A program made the translations under genes and the position numbers. A stretch of 64,000 bases of DNA from Pseudomonas putida (GTDB lineage: Bacteria; Pseudomonadota; Gammaproteobacteria; Pseudomonadales; Pseudomonadaceae). The notes under the pieces were generated by a model. The model did no database searches. It was not told the origin of the DNA and saw only the letters and a list, made by a program, of their open reading frames with translations. Where the stretch lies: NCBI RefSeq assembly GCF_028682395.1, contig NZ_JANHLC010000001.1:434001-498000 (forward strand). The letters run 5' to 3'. How positions within the stretch are numbered: position 1 is the stretch's first letter; each line of letters starts with the position of its first letter. This document shows positions 1-9,350 of the stretch, one piece after another.

Positions 1-536
1 CAGGCCGTTACGATGCCTCGCTGAAAATCGACACGCCTGAGTCGTGGGACCTCTCGGTCACCCAGCAACTGGACGACGCCTGGACCTTGTACGCCGGTAC
101 GACCTGGACGCGCTGGAGCCGACTGAAAGAAATCACCGTCAACAACAAGAACGTATCCGGGGGCGCCCTGGCACCGGAGGCATTCACCTCCATCACGGAA
201 GAGCAAAACTGGCACGACACCTGGGCCTACGCCATTGGTACGTCCTATCAGTTGAACAAACAGTGGGTCCTGCGCACCGGCCTGACGTTCGACCAGTCGC
301 CAACCAACAACACCAATCGCTCGCCGCGCATCCCTACGGGTGACCGCACGATTTTCAGCCTTGGTGCCGGTTGGAGCCCTACCGAAGACCTGACCGTCGA
401 CGTCGCTTACTCCTACCTCAAGGAAGAGAAAGTGAGTATCAACAACGCCAACGAGTTTCCTCTGGGCCAAACCTACAGCTCTGAATACAAAAACAGCGCA
501 CACGGCTTTGGCGTAGGTGCAACCTACCGCTTCTAA
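1..536 (+). CDS. FadL-family outer membrane transport protein, 3' part
   Basis: This is the last 177 codons of an outer membrane beta-barrel protein; the start lies before the window. The frame is open from base 3 and stops with TAA at 534-536. It shows alternating beta strands rich in W, Y and T, with typical C-terminal strands (GAGWSPTEDLTVDVAYSYL, then GFGVGATYRF) ending in the aromatic Phe used for BamA-dependent barrel assembly. The pattern matches FadL/TodX long-chain fatty acid or hydrophobic compound channels. In P. aeruginosa, as I recall, a FadL homologue sits beside the same glutathione peroxidase and MarR/MFS genes, which supports the call. Substrate cannot be told from this fragment. 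Confidence 0.85.
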   Translation, partial: GRYDASLKIDTPESWDLSVTQQLDDAWTLYAGTTWTRWSRLKEITVNNKNVSGGALAPEAFTSITEEQNWHDTWAYAIGTSYQLNKQWVLRTGLTFDQSPTNNTNRSPRIPTGDRTIFSLGAGWSPTEDLTVDVAYSYLKEEKVSINNANEFPLGQTYSSEYKNSAHGFGVGATYRF

Positions 537-575
537 CCGTCATGGCGAGGGCTGCGGCCCTCTCCCTGAAAACGC

Positions 576-610
576 AAAAGCCCCGCCTTGTTCAGAGGCG
601 GGGCTTTTTC
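576..610. terminator. Bidirectional terminator between fadL-like gene and glutathione peroxidase gene
   Basis: Perfect GC-rich stem (AGCCCCGCC / GGCGGGGCT) with an A-tract before and a T-tract after it, so it can end transcription of both convergent genes. Confidence 0.85.
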
Positions 611-623
611 GTGTCACGGTCCA

Positions 624-1175
624 TCAGGGCTGGGAGGCCAGGGCCCGCTCCACCGCCTCAATCAGGTCCGGGCTATCGGGCTTGGTCAAACTGGAAAAAT
701 TGGCAATCACCCTGCCCTGGCGATCGACCACATACTTGTAGAAGTTCCACTTCGGCGCACTGCTCTGCTCGGCCAGGACCTTGAACAGGTGCACCGCGTC
801 TGCGCCGCGTACCGCCTGCGGCTCGGTCATGGTGAAGGTCACGCCGTAGTTCACGTAGCAGACCTTGGCGGTTTCAGACCCGTCCTTGGCCTCCTGCTTG
901 AAGTCATTGGACGGCACGCCCAGCACTTCCAGTCCCTGATCCTTATAACGCTGGTGCAGCGCCTCAAGTCCTTTGAACTGGGGCGCGAAACCACAGAAAC
1001 TGGCGGTGTTGACCACCACCAGCGGCTTGCCGGCAAAGCGCTGGCAGAGATCGATCGACTCCTTGGCACGCAGTTTCGGCAACTGCCCCTGCAGCAGGTC
1101 AGGACAGTCGCCAGCCCAGGCGACCCCCGTGCAGAACAGCGATACCGCAGCGATCGCGAAGCAGCGCCTGAACAT
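624..1175 (-). CDS. Periplasmic glutathione peroxidase family protein
   Basis: 183 residues. An N-terminal signal peptide (about residues 1-21, ending VAWA) predicts export. The thioredoxin-fold peroxidase core has the active-site motif NTASFCGF with Cys61 in the place of the peroxidatic Cys/Sec, and the later WNFYKY segment carries the conserved Trp-Asn. The second family motif, normally FPCNQF, reads VPSNDF here, so the resolving Cys at that place is a Ser. Other Cys residues (24, 44, about 106) might resolve instead. Proteins of this class reduce hydroperoxides with thioredoxin or glutathione. A weak AAGGA lies about 8 bases before the ATG. The gene is convergent with the FadL-like gene. 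Confidence 0.9.
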   Translation of the reverse strand: MFRRCFAIAAVSLFCTGVAWAGDCPDLLQGQLPKLRAKESIDLCQRFAGKPLVVVNTASFCGFAPQFKGLEALHQRYKDQGLEVLGVPSNDFKQEAKDGSETAKVCYVNYGVTFTMTEPQAVRGADAVHLFKVLAEQSSAPKWNFYKYVVDRQGRVIANFSSLTKPDSPDLIEAVERALASQP

Positions 1176-1229
1176 ATTCGTGTCCTTGATTTCTTCCGGA
1201 AGGGCCGACGTTACTCGCCCCTCCGCCCG

Positions 1230-1352
1230 CTAGCAAGCGCCTAGGCCGAGCTGCATCAAGGCCAGGCCGCCCTGATGCCAACCCCACCAGACCAAGGCCA
1301 ACAGGGCCAGTGCCACACACACCGCGCCCACACCCAACCAGGTGGTATTCAT
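1230..1352 (-). CDS. 40-residue single-span membrane microprotein coupled to the MFS gene
   Basis: Short frame of 40 codons. Its ATG overlaps the TGA of the upstream MFS transporter gene as ATGA (1349-1352), the classical arrangement for translational coupling. The product starts MNTTWLGVGAVCVALALLAL, followed by VWWGWHQGG, so it is nearly all one hydrophobic helix with a tryptophan-rich end and a short tail closing with Cys. I do not recognise a named family. A role as a small subunit or stabiliser of the transporter is inference from coupling and membrane location only. The stop lies about 55 bases before the glutathione peroxidase start. Confidence 0.6.
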   Translation of the reverse strand: MNTTWLGVGAVCVALALLALVWWGWHQGGLALMQLGLGAC

Positions 1353-2560
1353 GCCGTGCCCGCCTGGGCCTGCTGCAGGCGCGCCACCGGCCGCTCGCGC
1401 ACCGGCCAGTTAAGGGCCGCCGCCAGGACGCTCAAAAGAATCGCCACTTGCCAGATCAGGTCATAGTTGCCAGTACGGTCATACACCACGCCTCCCAGCC
1501 AGCCGCCCAGGAAGGACCCCAACTGGTGGAACAGGAAAACAATGCCACCGAGCATCGACAGATTGCGCACGCCAAACAGGGTTGCCACCGTGCCATTGGT
1601 CAGCGGCACCGTCGACAGCCACAAGAAGCCCATGGCCATGCCAAATAAATACGCACTGGTTTGCGTCACGGGTACCCAGAGGAACAGGCTGATCACCACG
1701 GCTCGCGCCAGATACAAGGCGGTCAGCAAGCGCGGCTTGGACATCCGCCCACCCAGCCAGCCCGCGGTGTAGGTACCAAAGATATTAAACAAGCCAATCA
1801 AGGCCAGTACCGTGGTGCCAACGGTGGCCGACAGATGCTGGTCGACCAGATAGGCCGGCAGGTGCACGCCAATGAACACCACCTGGAAGCCGCAGACGAA
1901 GAAACCAAACGCCAACAGCCAGAAACCCGAGTGCGAACACGCCTCACGCAACGCCTCGGACAGGCTTTGCTCGTGTCCCAGGGAAGGCAGCGGCTTGTCC
2001 TTGAGCATACTGACCAAAGGCACAATCATCGCCACCAACAGCCCCAGCACCAACAAGGCCGACGACCAGCCGAGCCAGCCAATCAGGCCCAACGTGCCGG
2101 GCAACATGGCGAACTGGCCAAATGAACCGGCTGCACTGGCGATCCCCATGCCCATGCTGCGTTTCTCCGGCGGCAGTGCGCGGCCGACCACCCCGAGAAT
2201 CACCGAGAACGAGGTGCCCGAGAGACCGATACCAATGAGCAGGCCGGCACTCAGGGAGAGGGTGACGGCAGAATCAGACAGCCCCATGCATGCCAGCCCA
2301 ACGGCATAGAGCACACCGCCGATCATCACGACCTTGGCGGCGCCAAAGCGGTCAGCCAGGGCCCCGGTAAAGGGCTGGGCCAGGCCCCAGATCAGGTTCT
2401 GCAAGGCAATGGCGAAGGCAAACACCTCGCGGCCCCAGCCGAACTCGGCGCTCATGGGCGCCAGAAACAAGCCGAAGCCATGCCGAACCCCCAGAGACAA
2501 CGCCAGAATCAGCGCACTTCCCAACAGAATCCAGCCACTTGTACGCCATACCGATGTCAT
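1349..2560 (-). CDS. MFS transporter
   Basis: 403 residues with about twelve hydrophobic segments and the major facilitator loop between helices 2 and 3 (GALADRFGAAKVVMIGG), plus a second-half equivalent (GGRMSKPRLL). I chose the ATG at 2560 because GGAG stands 8 bases before it. An upstream in-frame ATG at 2593 would place the coding region over the operator-like repeat. The gene lies 57 bases after marR on the same strand, and the equivalent pair is found beside glutathione peroxidase and fadL in P. aeruginosa (recalled). The substrate is unknown; export of a toxic or aromatic compound controlled by the MarR protein is a reasonable inference. Confidence 0.9.
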   Translation of the reverse strand: MTSVWRTSGWILLGSALILALSLGVRHGFGLFLAPMSAEFGWGREVFAFAIALQNLIWGLAQPFTGALADRFGAAKVVMIGGVLYAVGLACMGLSDSAVTLSLSAGLLIGIGLSGTSFSVILGVVGRALPPEKRSMGMGIASAAGSFGQFAMLPGTLGLIGWLGWSSALLVLGLLVAMIVPLVSMLKDKPLPSLGHEQSLSEALREACSHSGFWLLAFGFFVCGFQVVFIGVHLPAYLVDQHLSATVGTTVLALIGLFNIFGTYTAGWLGGRMSKPRLLTALYLARAVVISLFLWVPVTQTSAYLFGMAMGFLWLSTVPLTNGTVATLFGVRNLSMLGGIVFLFHQLGSFLGGWLGGVVYDRTGNYDLIWQVAILLSVLAAALNWPVRERPVARLQQAQAGTA

Positions 2561-2579
2561 TGTTGTTCTCCGGCTACGG

Positions 2580-2597
2580 GTATATGCCCGCATACAT
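2580..2597. promoter_or_regulatory. Candidate MarR operator before the MFS gene
   Basis: GTATATGCCCGCATACAT lies in the marR-MFS gap and sits in a near-palindrome (CGGGTATATGCCCG). Almost the same string is found just before marR, which suggests binding by the MarR protein itself. Confidence 0.5.
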
Positions 2598-2617
2598 TCA
2601 CAGGTTGTCCTGAAGAA

Positions 2618-3031
2618 TCAGTGATCGCCCGCCAGCTCATTCAGCAAACCGACCAGTAGTGCCCGCTTGTCTTCCCCCAACCGTTCGACCAGACGCTGCT
2701 GGGCCGCTTCCCAGGCCGGCAGCGCCGCCATCAGGCGCGCCTCCCCGGCCTCGGTCAAATACACCAGACGATTGCGCAGGTCGGCGCCTTCGGCCAGCTT
2801 GACCAGGCCTTCGCCTTCAAGCACCCGCAGATTGCGCCCCAGCGTGCTGCGATCCAGCCCCATGGCCTCGGCCAGGGTAGAAATACTCGGCTGATCGAGG
2901 CGCTTGAGATTGCACAGCAAAGAATACTGCGCAACGTTGATCCCGAAGCCTTCAAGGGCGCCGTCATAGTGCCTGCTAACGCCCCGGGAGGCACGACGCA
3001 GATTGGTGCATAAACAAAGAGTCGGCAACAT
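2618..3031 (-). CDS. MarR family transcriptional regulator
   Basis: 137 residues from the ATG at 3031. It has the MarR winged helix-turn-helix: INVAQYSLLCNLKRL, then ISTLAEAMGLDRSTLGRNL (recognition helix) and the wing with the conserved D-R (ADLRNRLVYLTEAG). N- and C-terminal helices would form the dimer interface. An in-frame ATG at 3055 exists, but starting there would put the operator-like repeat inside the gene, so the inner start is preferred. It is transcribed toward the MFS gene and probably represses both; ligand unknown. Two Cys near the N terminus (CLCTN) could make it redox- or electrophile-sensitive, which is speculation. Confidence 0.88.
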   Translation of the reverse strand: MLPTLCLCTNLRRASRGVSRHYDGALEGFGINVAQYSLLCNLKRLDQPSISTLAEAMGLDRSTLGRNLRVLEGEGLVKLAEGADLRNRLVYLTEAGEARLMAALPAWEAAQQRLVERLGEDKRALLVGLLNELAGDH

Positions 3032-3038
3032 GATGAGT

Positions 3039-3055
3039 GTATATACCCGCAACAT
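3039..3055. promoter_or_regulatory. Candidate MarR operator before marR
   Basis: GTATATACCCGCAACAT repeats the site before the MFS gene with few changes, and its core GTATATAC is a perfect palindrome. Its place immediately upstream of the chosen marR start fits autoregulation. Confidence 0.5.
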
Positions 3056-3111
3056 TTTGAAAACAAGCTTAGCAGTGACTTTTTATGGGTCACTGCAGTT
3101 GGCGAAATCGC

Positions 3112-3843
3112 TTAAAACAACACCCAGCCCACCAGCACCGCCACTTCCAGCAACTCCAGCAAAGCACCCGCCGTATCACCGGTCGTACCGCCCAGGCGAC
3201 GCACCATCACCCGACGTAACGCGGCGAATACCAGCACCGCCAGCAGCACTGCAAACATGCCGCTCCAGCCGGCCAGCAGCGCACACAATAGCGCGCTGCT
3301 CGCCAGTACCCACCAGCCGGCATCCCTTGGCAAATGCTCGGCCAGCGCCTGCCCCAGCCCACCCGCCCGCACATAGGGCGTGGTCAGAAACAGGCCCAGC
3401 AAAGCCGCCCGCCCGATCAGCGGCACAACCAGCAAGGCCACGGCCTGTTGTTGTTCGAGCAATGCCAGCAAAGCACAGAACTTCAGCAACAGCACCAGCA
3501 CCAACGTGATAACCGCGATGGGCCCGCTACGCGGATCCTTCATGATGACCAGGGTCCGCTCACGATCGCCAAAGCCGCCCAACCAGGCATCGGCACTGTC
3601 AGCCAGGCCATCCAGGTGCAAACCGCCACTGAGCAGCACCCAGGCAGTCAAGATCAAGGCTGCCCGCAGAAACAGCGGTACGCCGGCCAGCAGATCGGCA
3701 AAGCCCCAGAGCAGCCCTCCGAAAAGCAGACCGACCAGCGGATAAAACAGCAGCGAGCGCCCCAGCTCACTGGGCTGCGGCATGCCCGGCAAACGTACCG
3801 GCAAGCTGCTGAGAAACTGCAGGGCAATCCAGAACGCCAGCAT
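3112..3843 (-). CDS. cobS: Adenosylcobinamide-GDP ribazoletransferase (cobalamin synthase)
   Basis: 243 residues, called cobV in older pseudomonad annotation. It joins adenosylcobinamide-GDP to alpha-ribazole(-phosphate), the last assembly step of the B12 pathway, in the inner membrane. It is mostly hydrophobic, with the family motif GLHLDGLADSADAW and following GDRERTLVIMKDPRSG, which carries the acidic metal/phosphate-binding residues. The start MLAFWIALQF at 3843 is one base past the stop of the preceding phosphatase gene (TGAGATG), so it is coupled to it. Longer upstream starts would overlap that gene and lack homology. It is the last gene of the operon. Confidence 0.95.
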   Translation of the reverse strand: MLAFWIALQFLSSLPVRLPGMPQPSELGRSLLFYPLVGLLFGGLLWGFADLLAGVPLFLRAALILTAWVLLSGGLHLDGLADSADAWLGGFGDRERTLVIMKDPRSGPIAVITLVLVLLLKFCALLALLEQQQAVALLVVPLIGRAALLGLFLTTPYVRAGGLGQALAEHLPRDAGWWVLASSALLCALLAGWSGMFAVLLAVLVFAALRRVMVRRLGGTTGDTAGALLELLEVAVLVGWVLF

Positions 3844-3844
3844 C

Positions 3845-4420
3845 TCAGGCCGCCTCACGCAACAGTCCGCCTGCGCCAACCTGCAGCGAAAACAGCGCCC
3901 CATGGCCCACTTCGACCTGCAGCAACTGCTCGCGAGGCAACCCACGCGCCTGTGCCAGCAACAGCCGCATCACCCCGCCGTGACTGACCAGCAACACCCG
4001 CTGCCCGGCGTAAGTCCGATGCAGTCGCGCCACGGCTGCCAGTACTCGCTCGGCGAACAGCGCCACGGGCTCGCCTTGAGGTGGCGTAAAGGCATAGGGA
4101 TCGGCCCAGAACAGGCCCAGCGCCTGCGCATCGGTTTCCATCAGGGCGGCAGCGCTCTGCCCTTCCCAGGCGCCAAAATGCAACTCCTGCAAATCGGCCT
4201 CCAGCTCCAGCGGCAGCGCCAACCGCTGCGCCAGCTCTGCGGCGAACCGCGCGCAGCGCTGCAACGGCGAACTAACGACTCGATCCCAAGGACCGCCCTC
4301 GACCACGGCCGCACGCATCTGCGCCCAGCCTTGTTCGGTCAACGCATCATCCAAGCTACCGCGCAGGCCGCCACCCAACTCGGTCTCACCGTGACGCAGC
4401 AGATCCAGGCGCAAGGTCAT
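3845..4420 (-). CDS. cobC: Alpha-ribazole phosphatase, histidine phosphatase family
   Basis: 191 residues. The N-terminal LLRHGET motif places the phosphorylated His at residue 10, and the second catalytic His sits in [13 protein letters not shown]. Family members of this kind remove phosphate from alpha-ribazole 5'-phosphate or from adenosylcobalamin 5'-phosphate in the nucleotide-loop part of B12 synthesis. The symbol follows Salmonella usage; pseudomonad literature uses cobC for the aminotransferase-like enzyme at 7457-8449. Start codon and cobT stop overlap by 4 bases, so translation is coupled. Membership of the operon makes the B12 role much more likely than a general phosphoglycerate mutase role. 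Confidence 0.9.
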   Translation of the reverse strand: MTLRLDLLRHGETELGGGLRGSLDDALTEQGWAQMRAAVVEGGPWDRVVSSPLQRCARFAAELAQRLALPLELEADLQELHFGAWEGQSAAALMETDAQALGLFWADPYAFTPPQGEPVALFAERVLAAVARLHRTYAGQRVLLVSHGGVMRLLLAQARGLPREQLLQVEVGHGALFSLQVGAGGLLREAA

Positions 4421-5472
4421 TCCGGACGATCCGCCACCGCGGCTTCGGCAAACGTCGCCATCTGGCCGTGCAGATCACAGGCCAGGCGCAACAACGGCAC
4501 CGCCAGCGCCGCACCGCTGCCCTCGCCCAGGCGCAGCCCCAATTCGAGCAGCGGCCGGGCCTCGAGCGCGGCCAATACCTGCCGATGACCCGGCTCGGCG
4601 CCGCAATGGCCGAACAACAGCCAAGGCCGGCAGGAGGGATTCAGGCGCACGGCAACCAGCGCCGCCACACTGCAGATCAAGCCATCCACCAGCACCACGA
4701 TACCGGTCTGGGCACAGGCCAGGTAAGCGCCGACCAAGGCGGCGATTTCAAAGCCCCCTAGATTGAACAGGCTCTGCAAGGGATCACCTCGCTCGGCACC
4801 ATGGCGCTGCAAGGCGCGCTCGATCACCACCGCCTTGTGGCTGACGCCCTTGGCGTCCAGACCGGTACCGGGGCCGACCAGCAAACTGGCCGGACAATCG
4901 AGCAACGCACTGGCCACGGCGCAAGCCGCCGTGGTGTTGCCAATGCCCATTTCGCCGCCAACAAACAGCTCCGCGCCTGCCGCAATGGCCCGCCGCACGC
5001 TGTCACGCCCAGCGGCCAGCGCCGCACGCCCCTGTGCCTGGGTCATGGCCGGGCCGTCGACGAAATTGGCGGTGCCGGCACCCAGGCGCAGGTGCTGAAC
5101 CCCCGCCAGCTCCAGGGCCAGATTCACCGTACCGAGATCGACCACCTCCAGGCTCGCACCCAATTGCCGGGCCAGCACGCTGATCGCCGCGCCGCCGTTG
5201 ACGAAGTTGTGCAGCATCTGCCCAGTGACAGCCTGCGGATAGGCCGACACACCTTCGGCCACCACGCCGTGATCGCCGGCGAAAATAGCGATCCAGAGCT
5301 GGTCCAGGCGCGGCTTGACCCGCCCCTGCAACGCGGCGACCTGTACCGCGACCTGCTCCAGTTGCCCCAGGGAGCCCGCAGGTTTGGTCAGTTGCTGCTG
5401 CCGGGTCAGCGCCTGCTCGCGGGCGTGTTCGTCGGGCGCCTGGCAGGGATTGAGCCACCAGTTTTCATTCAT
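4417..5472 (-). CDS. cobT: Nicotinate-nucleotide--dimethylbenzimidazole phosphoribosyltransferase
   Basis: 351 residues, close to the usual length of CobT (cobU in older pseudomonad names). It activates 5,6-dimethylbenzimidazole, made by the bluB product of the same operon, by transferring phosphoribose from nicotinate mononucleotide. Visible motifs are the [11 protein letters not shown] start, [26 protein letters not shown] for phosphate binding, and [12 protein letters not shown] near the end with the catalytic Glu. It overlaps both neighbours by 4 bases. Cytoplasmic. Confidence 0.96.
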   Translation of the reverse strand: MNENWWLNPCQAPDEHAREQALTRQQQLTKPAGSLGQLEQVAVQVAALQGRVKPRLDQLWIAIFAGDHGVVAEGVSAYPQAVTGQMLHNFVNGGAAISVLARQLGASLEVVDLGTVNLALELAGVQHLRLGAGTANFVDGPAMTQAQGRAALAAGRDSVRRAIAAGAELFVGGEMGIGNTTAACAVASALLDCPASLLVGPGTGLDAKGVSHKAVVIERALQRHGAERGDPLQSLFNLGGFEIAALVGAYLACAQTGIVVLVDGLICSVAALVAVRLNPSCRPWLLFGHCGAEPGHRQVLAALEARPLLELGLRLGEGSGAALAVPLLRLACDLHGQMATFAEAAVADRPE

Positions 5473-5990
5473 AACGCGGTTCCTTTAAGAGTCAGGGGCA
5501 ACCCGGCCACCGTCAGCACCACCCGCTGGCAACGCTCGGCCAGGGCTTGATGCAGGTAACCGGCTTCATCGACATAGCGGCGAGTCAATTCGCCCAGCGG
5601 CACGACACCCAGACCGGTCTCGTTGCTGACAAAAATCAGTTCACCGGGCCATCCGGCCACCTGCTCCAGCAAGGCTTCTCGCTCAGCGACCAGGCGTTGC
5701 GGATCGTCAAGCAACAGCAGGTTGGTCAGCCATAGGGTCAGGCAGTCGATCAACAAACAGCGATCGGGCGCGGCGTTGTCGCGCAACACCTGCGCCAGCG
5801 CGAGCGGCTCTTCGATCAACCCCCACGCCACAGGCCGCCGCTGACGGTGCAGGGCCACCCGCGCATTGAGCTCAGCATCCTGGGGCTGGCTGGTGGCGAT
5901 ATACATCACCGGCAAGCCGGTATCCGCTGCCAACCGCTCAGCCAGGCGACTTTTGCCCGAACGGGCGCCCCCAAGAATCAGTTGCAACAT
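5469..5990 (-). CDS. cobU: Bifunctional adenosylcobinamide kinase / guanylyltransferase
   Basis: 173 residues (cobP in P. denitrificans naming). It phosphorylates adenosylcobinamide and then caps it with GMP, preparing the acceptor for cobS. The P-loop GGARSGKSR is at residues 7-15. The guanylylation segment contains the conserved H-R pattern ([10 protein letters not shown]), and [13 protein letters not shown] and [11 protein letters not shown] are family blocks. Translation is coupled to cobT by a 4-base overlap; cobQ ends 18 bases upstream. Confidence 0.96.
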   Translation of the reverse strand: MLQLILGGARSGKSRLAERLAADTGLPVMYIATSQPQDAELNARVALHRQRRPVAWGLIEEPLALAQVLRDNAAPDRCLLIDCLTLWLTNLLLLDDPQRLVAEREALLEQVAGWPGELIFVSNETGLGVVPLGELTRRYVDEAGYLHQALAERCQRVVLTVAGLPLTLKGTAL

Positions 5991-6008
5991 AGCTGTCGGT
6001 TTCCCTGT

Positions 6009-7460
6009 TCAGAGCCCGCACAGCGCACGCAGGTGCGCCGTATCCAGGTGTTTTTCGACCATATCGGCCAAACGCTCGATATCCCGCTCGCGCAGGGCGT
6101 GGTAATCGACGCTCTGCACATCCGCCAGCCCGGCCCAGCGCAGCAGGGCGCCACAGGCGTGCGGTGATTCGAACAGGCCATGCAGGTAGGTACCGAGAAT
6201 CTGCCCGTCGACGCTCTGCGCGCCATCGAGCCGCCCATCATCGAGATGGACCGCGGCGTTTTCCAGCGCCGCGCCGCTGGTCACGCCCGCGTGGATCTCA
6301 TAACCACTGACCGGGGCGTTCTCCAACCCCAATCGCCCACTGACATTGCGCAGTTGCTTCTCCTGCTCCAATTGCGTCTCGAACGCCAGCAGACCGAACC
6401 CCGCACTGGAACCCGCCGGGCCTTCAAGCCCCAGTGGGTCGTGAACCTGCTCGCCAAGCATCTGCAGCCCGCCGCAAATGCCCAGCAGCTTGCCGCCGTA
6501 ACGCAGGTGCCGGGCAATCGCCGTCTCCCAGCCGCTGGCACGCAGATAAGCCAGGTCACTGCGTACGCTTTTCGAGCCAGGCAGAATAATCAGGTCCGCG
6601 GGGGGGATCGCCTGGCCAGGGCCGATAAACTGCAAGTCGACCTGCGGATGCAGGCGCAGCGGATCGAAATCGGTGTGGTTACTGATCCGTGGCAGGACCG
6701 GCACGATCACCTTCAATACCTGCTCGACCTTGGCCGTCTGGCGTTGATCAAGGCCGTCCTCGGCTTCCAGGTGCAGATCCAGCACATAGGGCAGTACGCC
6801 GATCACCGGCTTGCCAGTGCGCGCCTCGAGCCAATCCAACCCCGGCTGAAGCAAGGCGATGTCACCGCGAAAACGGTTGATCACAAATCCCTTGACCCGC
6901 GCCTGCTCGCTGGGCGAAAGCAGTTCCAGGGTACCGACCAGATGGGCGAATACCCCGCCACGGTTGATATCGGCAATCAGCACCACCGGGCAATCGACCG
7001 CTTCGGCAAAGCCCATATTGGCGATATCGCCGGCGCGCAGATTGATCTCGGCGGGCGAGCCTGCCCCTTCGACCATCACCACCGGATAGGCGCTGCTCAA
7101 GCGGGCATGGGAGGCCAGCACCGCCTGCATGGCGATGGCCTTGTAGTCGTGATAGGCGACGGCATTCATGCTGGTCACCGCACGACCGTGGATGATGACC
7201 TGGGCGCCGGTATCGCTATTGGGCTTGAGCAGCACCGGGTTCATATCGGTATGGGGTTGCAGGCCTGCAGCCTGGGCCTGCACAGCCTGGGCGCGGCCGA
7301 TCTCGCCACCGTCGGCGGTGACGGCACTGTTGAGCGCCATGTTCTGTGGCTTGAACGGCACCACGGCAACCCCCTGGCGAACCAGCCAGCGACAGAGCGC
7401 GGTCACCAGGGTGCTTTTACCGGCGTCCGAGGTGGTGCCCTGCACCATCAACGTACTCAT
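6009..7460 (-). CDS. cobQ: Cobyric acid synthase (glutamine-hydrolysing)
   Basis: 483 residues. It amidates the b, d, e and g side chains of adenosylcobyrinic acid a,c-diamide using glutamine and ATP. The N-terminal dethiobiotin-synthetase-like ATPase half starts [19 protein letters not shown] (P-loop), and the C-terminal class I glutamine amidotransferase-like half contains the nucleophile Cys in [12 protein letters not shown] and a late His (TYLHGLFE). [15 protein letters not shown] is a family signature. Start and cobD stop overlap by 4 bases. Confidence 0.97.
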   Translation of the reverse strand: MSTLMVQGTTSDAGKSTLVTALCRWLVRQGVAVVPFKPQNMALNSAVTADGGEIGRAQAVQAQAAGLQPHTDMNPVLLKPNSDTGAQVIIHGRAVTSMNAVAYHDYKAIAMQAVLASHARLSSAYPVVMVEGAGSPAEINLRAGDIANMGFAEAVDCPVVLIADINRGGVFAHLVGTLELLSPSEQARVKGFVINRFRGDIALLQPGLDWLEARTGKPVIGVLPYVLDLHLEAEDGLDQRQTAKVEQVLKVIVPVLPRISNHTDFDPLRLHPQVDLQFIGPGQAIPPADLIILPGSKSVRSDLAYLRASGWETAIARHLRYGGKLLGICGGLQMLGEQVHDPLGLEGPAGSSAGFGLLAFETQLEQEKQLRNVSGRLGLENAPVSGYEIHAGVTSGAALENAAVHLDDGRLDGAQSVDGQILGTYLHGLFESPHACGALLRWAGLADVQSVDYHALRERDIERLADMVEKHLDTAHLRALCGL

Positions 7461-8449
7461 GGATGTTCCTTGTCAAAGGCTTGGAGGGCCTGTTCGAACC
7501 GCAGCCAGTCAGCCTCGGTGGCCGGCAGGCCGAAACGCAGGCTGCTGTTATGCGCGAACAGACGCAGGAGAATCCCGCGCCGGGCCATAAACTCATACAG
7601 CACTGCCGCCCGTGGCGTGATCAGCCATTGAAACAGCGCGCAGCCGCCTTGTGGCGCCAGGCCGTATCGTTCGAGCAGCGCCGCAAGGCGCAGACTGGCC
7701 TGCTCGCTGCGCAAACGTTGGTGCTCATGGCCGGCACTGTCGCTCAGGCAGGCCTGCCCCAGCACCCGTGTCGGCCCGCTGACCGACCAGGGCCCGACTT
7801 GTTCGGCGAGCAACCTGAGCAAGGGCTGCTCAGCCAGTACAAACCCGAGGCGTACGCCGGCCAGGCCGAAGAACTTGCCAAACGAGCGCAAGACGATCAA
7901 CCCTTCCAGATCGCTCCGGGCGGCCAGGCTGTGCTGCGGGGTGTTGTCCATAAAGGCTTCATCGACCACCAGCCAGCCGCCACGCCGGGCCAGGCGTGCA
8001 TGCCAGTCGAGCAGGCATTGCGGACTCAGGCTCAGACCGGTGGGGTTATTCGGATTGACCACCACCAACACATCGAGGCTGTCGAGAAAGAAATCGACTT
8101 CCTGCTCCTGCACTTCGCGCACGGTATGGCCGTTGCGCCGCCAGGCATGAGCGTGTTCGGCGTAGCTGGGCGACAGCACGCCGACCTTGCCGGCCCGACG
8201 CAGGCGCGGCAGCAACTGGATCGCCGCTTGCGAACCCGCCACTGGCAACACGCGGGGCGCGCCATAGTAGGCGCACGCCGCCTGCTCAAGACCATCATCG
8301 GTCTCCGGCAAACGGGCCCAGGCTCGCTCGGGGATCGGCGGAATCGCCCAGGGCCAGGGCGCAATGCCACTGGACAGATCCAGCCAATCGGCTTCGGCAA
8401 TCGCGTACTGCAAGGCGGCTTTGCGCAACCGCCCACCGTGCTCAAGCAT
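7457..8449 (-). CDS. cobD: Threonine-phosphate decarboxylase, PLP-dependent
   Basis: 330 residues, fold type I aminotransferase-like. It makes (R)-1-amino-2-propanol phosphate, the linker between the corrin ring and the nucleotide loop. [12 protein letters not shown] replaces the family's usual LDFSxxxNP block, NPNNPTG binds the cofactor environment, VVDEAFMD gives the Asp that touches the pyridine ring, and [18 protein letters not shown] holds the Schiff-base Lys. In Pseudomonas papers the gene is called cobC, and cobD is used for its neighbour. It overlaps cobQ by 4 bases and cbiB by 8 bases. Confidence 0.93.
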   Translation of the reverse strand: MLEHGGRLRKAALQYAIAEADWLDLSSGIAPWPWAIPPIPERAWARLPETDDGLEQAACAYYGAPRVLPVAGSQAAIQLLPRLRRAGKVGVLSPSYAEHAHAWRRNGHTVREVQEQEVDFFLDSLDVLVVVNPNNPTGLSLSPQCLLDWHARLARRGGWLVVDEAFMDNTPQHSLAARSDLEGLIVLRSFGKFFGLAGVRLGFVLAEQPLLRLLAEQVGPWSVSGPTRVLGQACLSDSAGHEHQRLRSEQASLRLAALLERYGLAPQGGCALFQWLITPRAAVLYEFMARRGILLRLFAHNSSLRFGLPATEADWLRFEQALQAFDKEHP

Positions 8450-9350
8450 AGAACTCAGCCCCCAGGCAGATCACCAACAGCCATAGCCATACGCCACGTT
8501 GCACCAACTGCCAGCCACGTCCGATCGCATCGGCGTCGGCCGGCGGACCTTCGCCCAGGGGCGGCCGCTGATGCAGTTCGCCATGATAAATCGCCGCACC
8601 GCCCAGCTCGACCCCCAGCGCGCCCGCGCCCGCCGCCATCACCGGTCCGGCATTGGGGCTATCCCAGCTCGGCCCCTGGGTCCGCCAGCACTTCAGCGCC
8701 AGGCGGGTCTTACCGAGCAAAGCGTAGGTAAGTGCCACCAAGCGTGCAGGAATATAGTTGAGCAGATCGTCGATCCGGGCGGCGGCCCAGCCAAAGCGCT
8801 CAAAACGTTCATTGCGATAGCCCCACATTGCATCCAGGGTATTGCTCAGACGGTAGAGCACCACACCCGGGGCGCCGGCCACGACAAACCAGAACAGCGC
8901 CGCGAACACGGCGTCACTGCCATTCTCCAGCACCGATTCGGTGGCTGCCCGGGCAACTTCGGTGTCGTCCAGTTCACTGGTCTGGCGACTGACCAGATAG
9001 CCGACCCGCCGCCGCGCCTCGTCCAGATCGCCACTGCGCAACGCCTGGGCCACCGGTTCGACATGTTCGCCAAGGCTGCGCAGGCCAAGGGCGCAATACA
9101 GCGCGAGAATCTCGACGATCCAACCGATATACGGCAACCAGGACAGGGCCGTGGCCAGCAGGGTCAAGGGCAGCACCGCAATCACCCAGGCCGTGACCCC
9201 GTGACTGCGCCAGCCGCGGCCGGCCGAATTGAAGCGCTGCTCGACCCGATCGGCAAAACGGCCAAAGGCAACCAGCGGGTGCCAGCGCCTGGGCTCGCCC
9301 AGCAGTGCATCCAGTGCGACCCCGGCGACACTCAGCAACGCCACGCTCAT
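8442..9350 (-). CDS. cbiB: Adenosylcobinamide-phosphate synthase
   Basis: 302 residues, an integral membrane protein (called cobD in P. denitrificans). It attaches aminopropanol phosphate to adenosylcobyric acid. Family features are [18 protein letters not shown] near the start, [22 protein letters not shown]-like core residues ([14 protein letters not shown]) and [21 protein letters not shown] chose ATG at 9350, whose ATGA overlaps the bluB stop; the ATG 15 bases earlier is less likely. It works together with the decarboxylase encoded just downstream. Confidence 0.95.
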   Translation of the reverse strand: MSVALLSVAGVALDALLGEPRRWHPLVAFGRFADRVEQRFNSAGRGWRSHGVTAWVIAVLPLTLLATALSWLPYIGWIVEILALYCALGLRSLGEHVEPVAQALRSGDLDEARRRVGYLVSRQTSELDDTEVARAATESVLENGSDAVFAALFWFVVAGAPGVVLYRLSNTLDAMWGYRNERFERFGWAAARIDDLLNYIPARLVALTYALLGKTRLALKCWRTQGPSWDSPNAGPVMAAGAGALGVELGGAAIYHGELHQRPPLGEGPPADADAIGRGWQLVQRGVWLWLLVICLGAEFYA

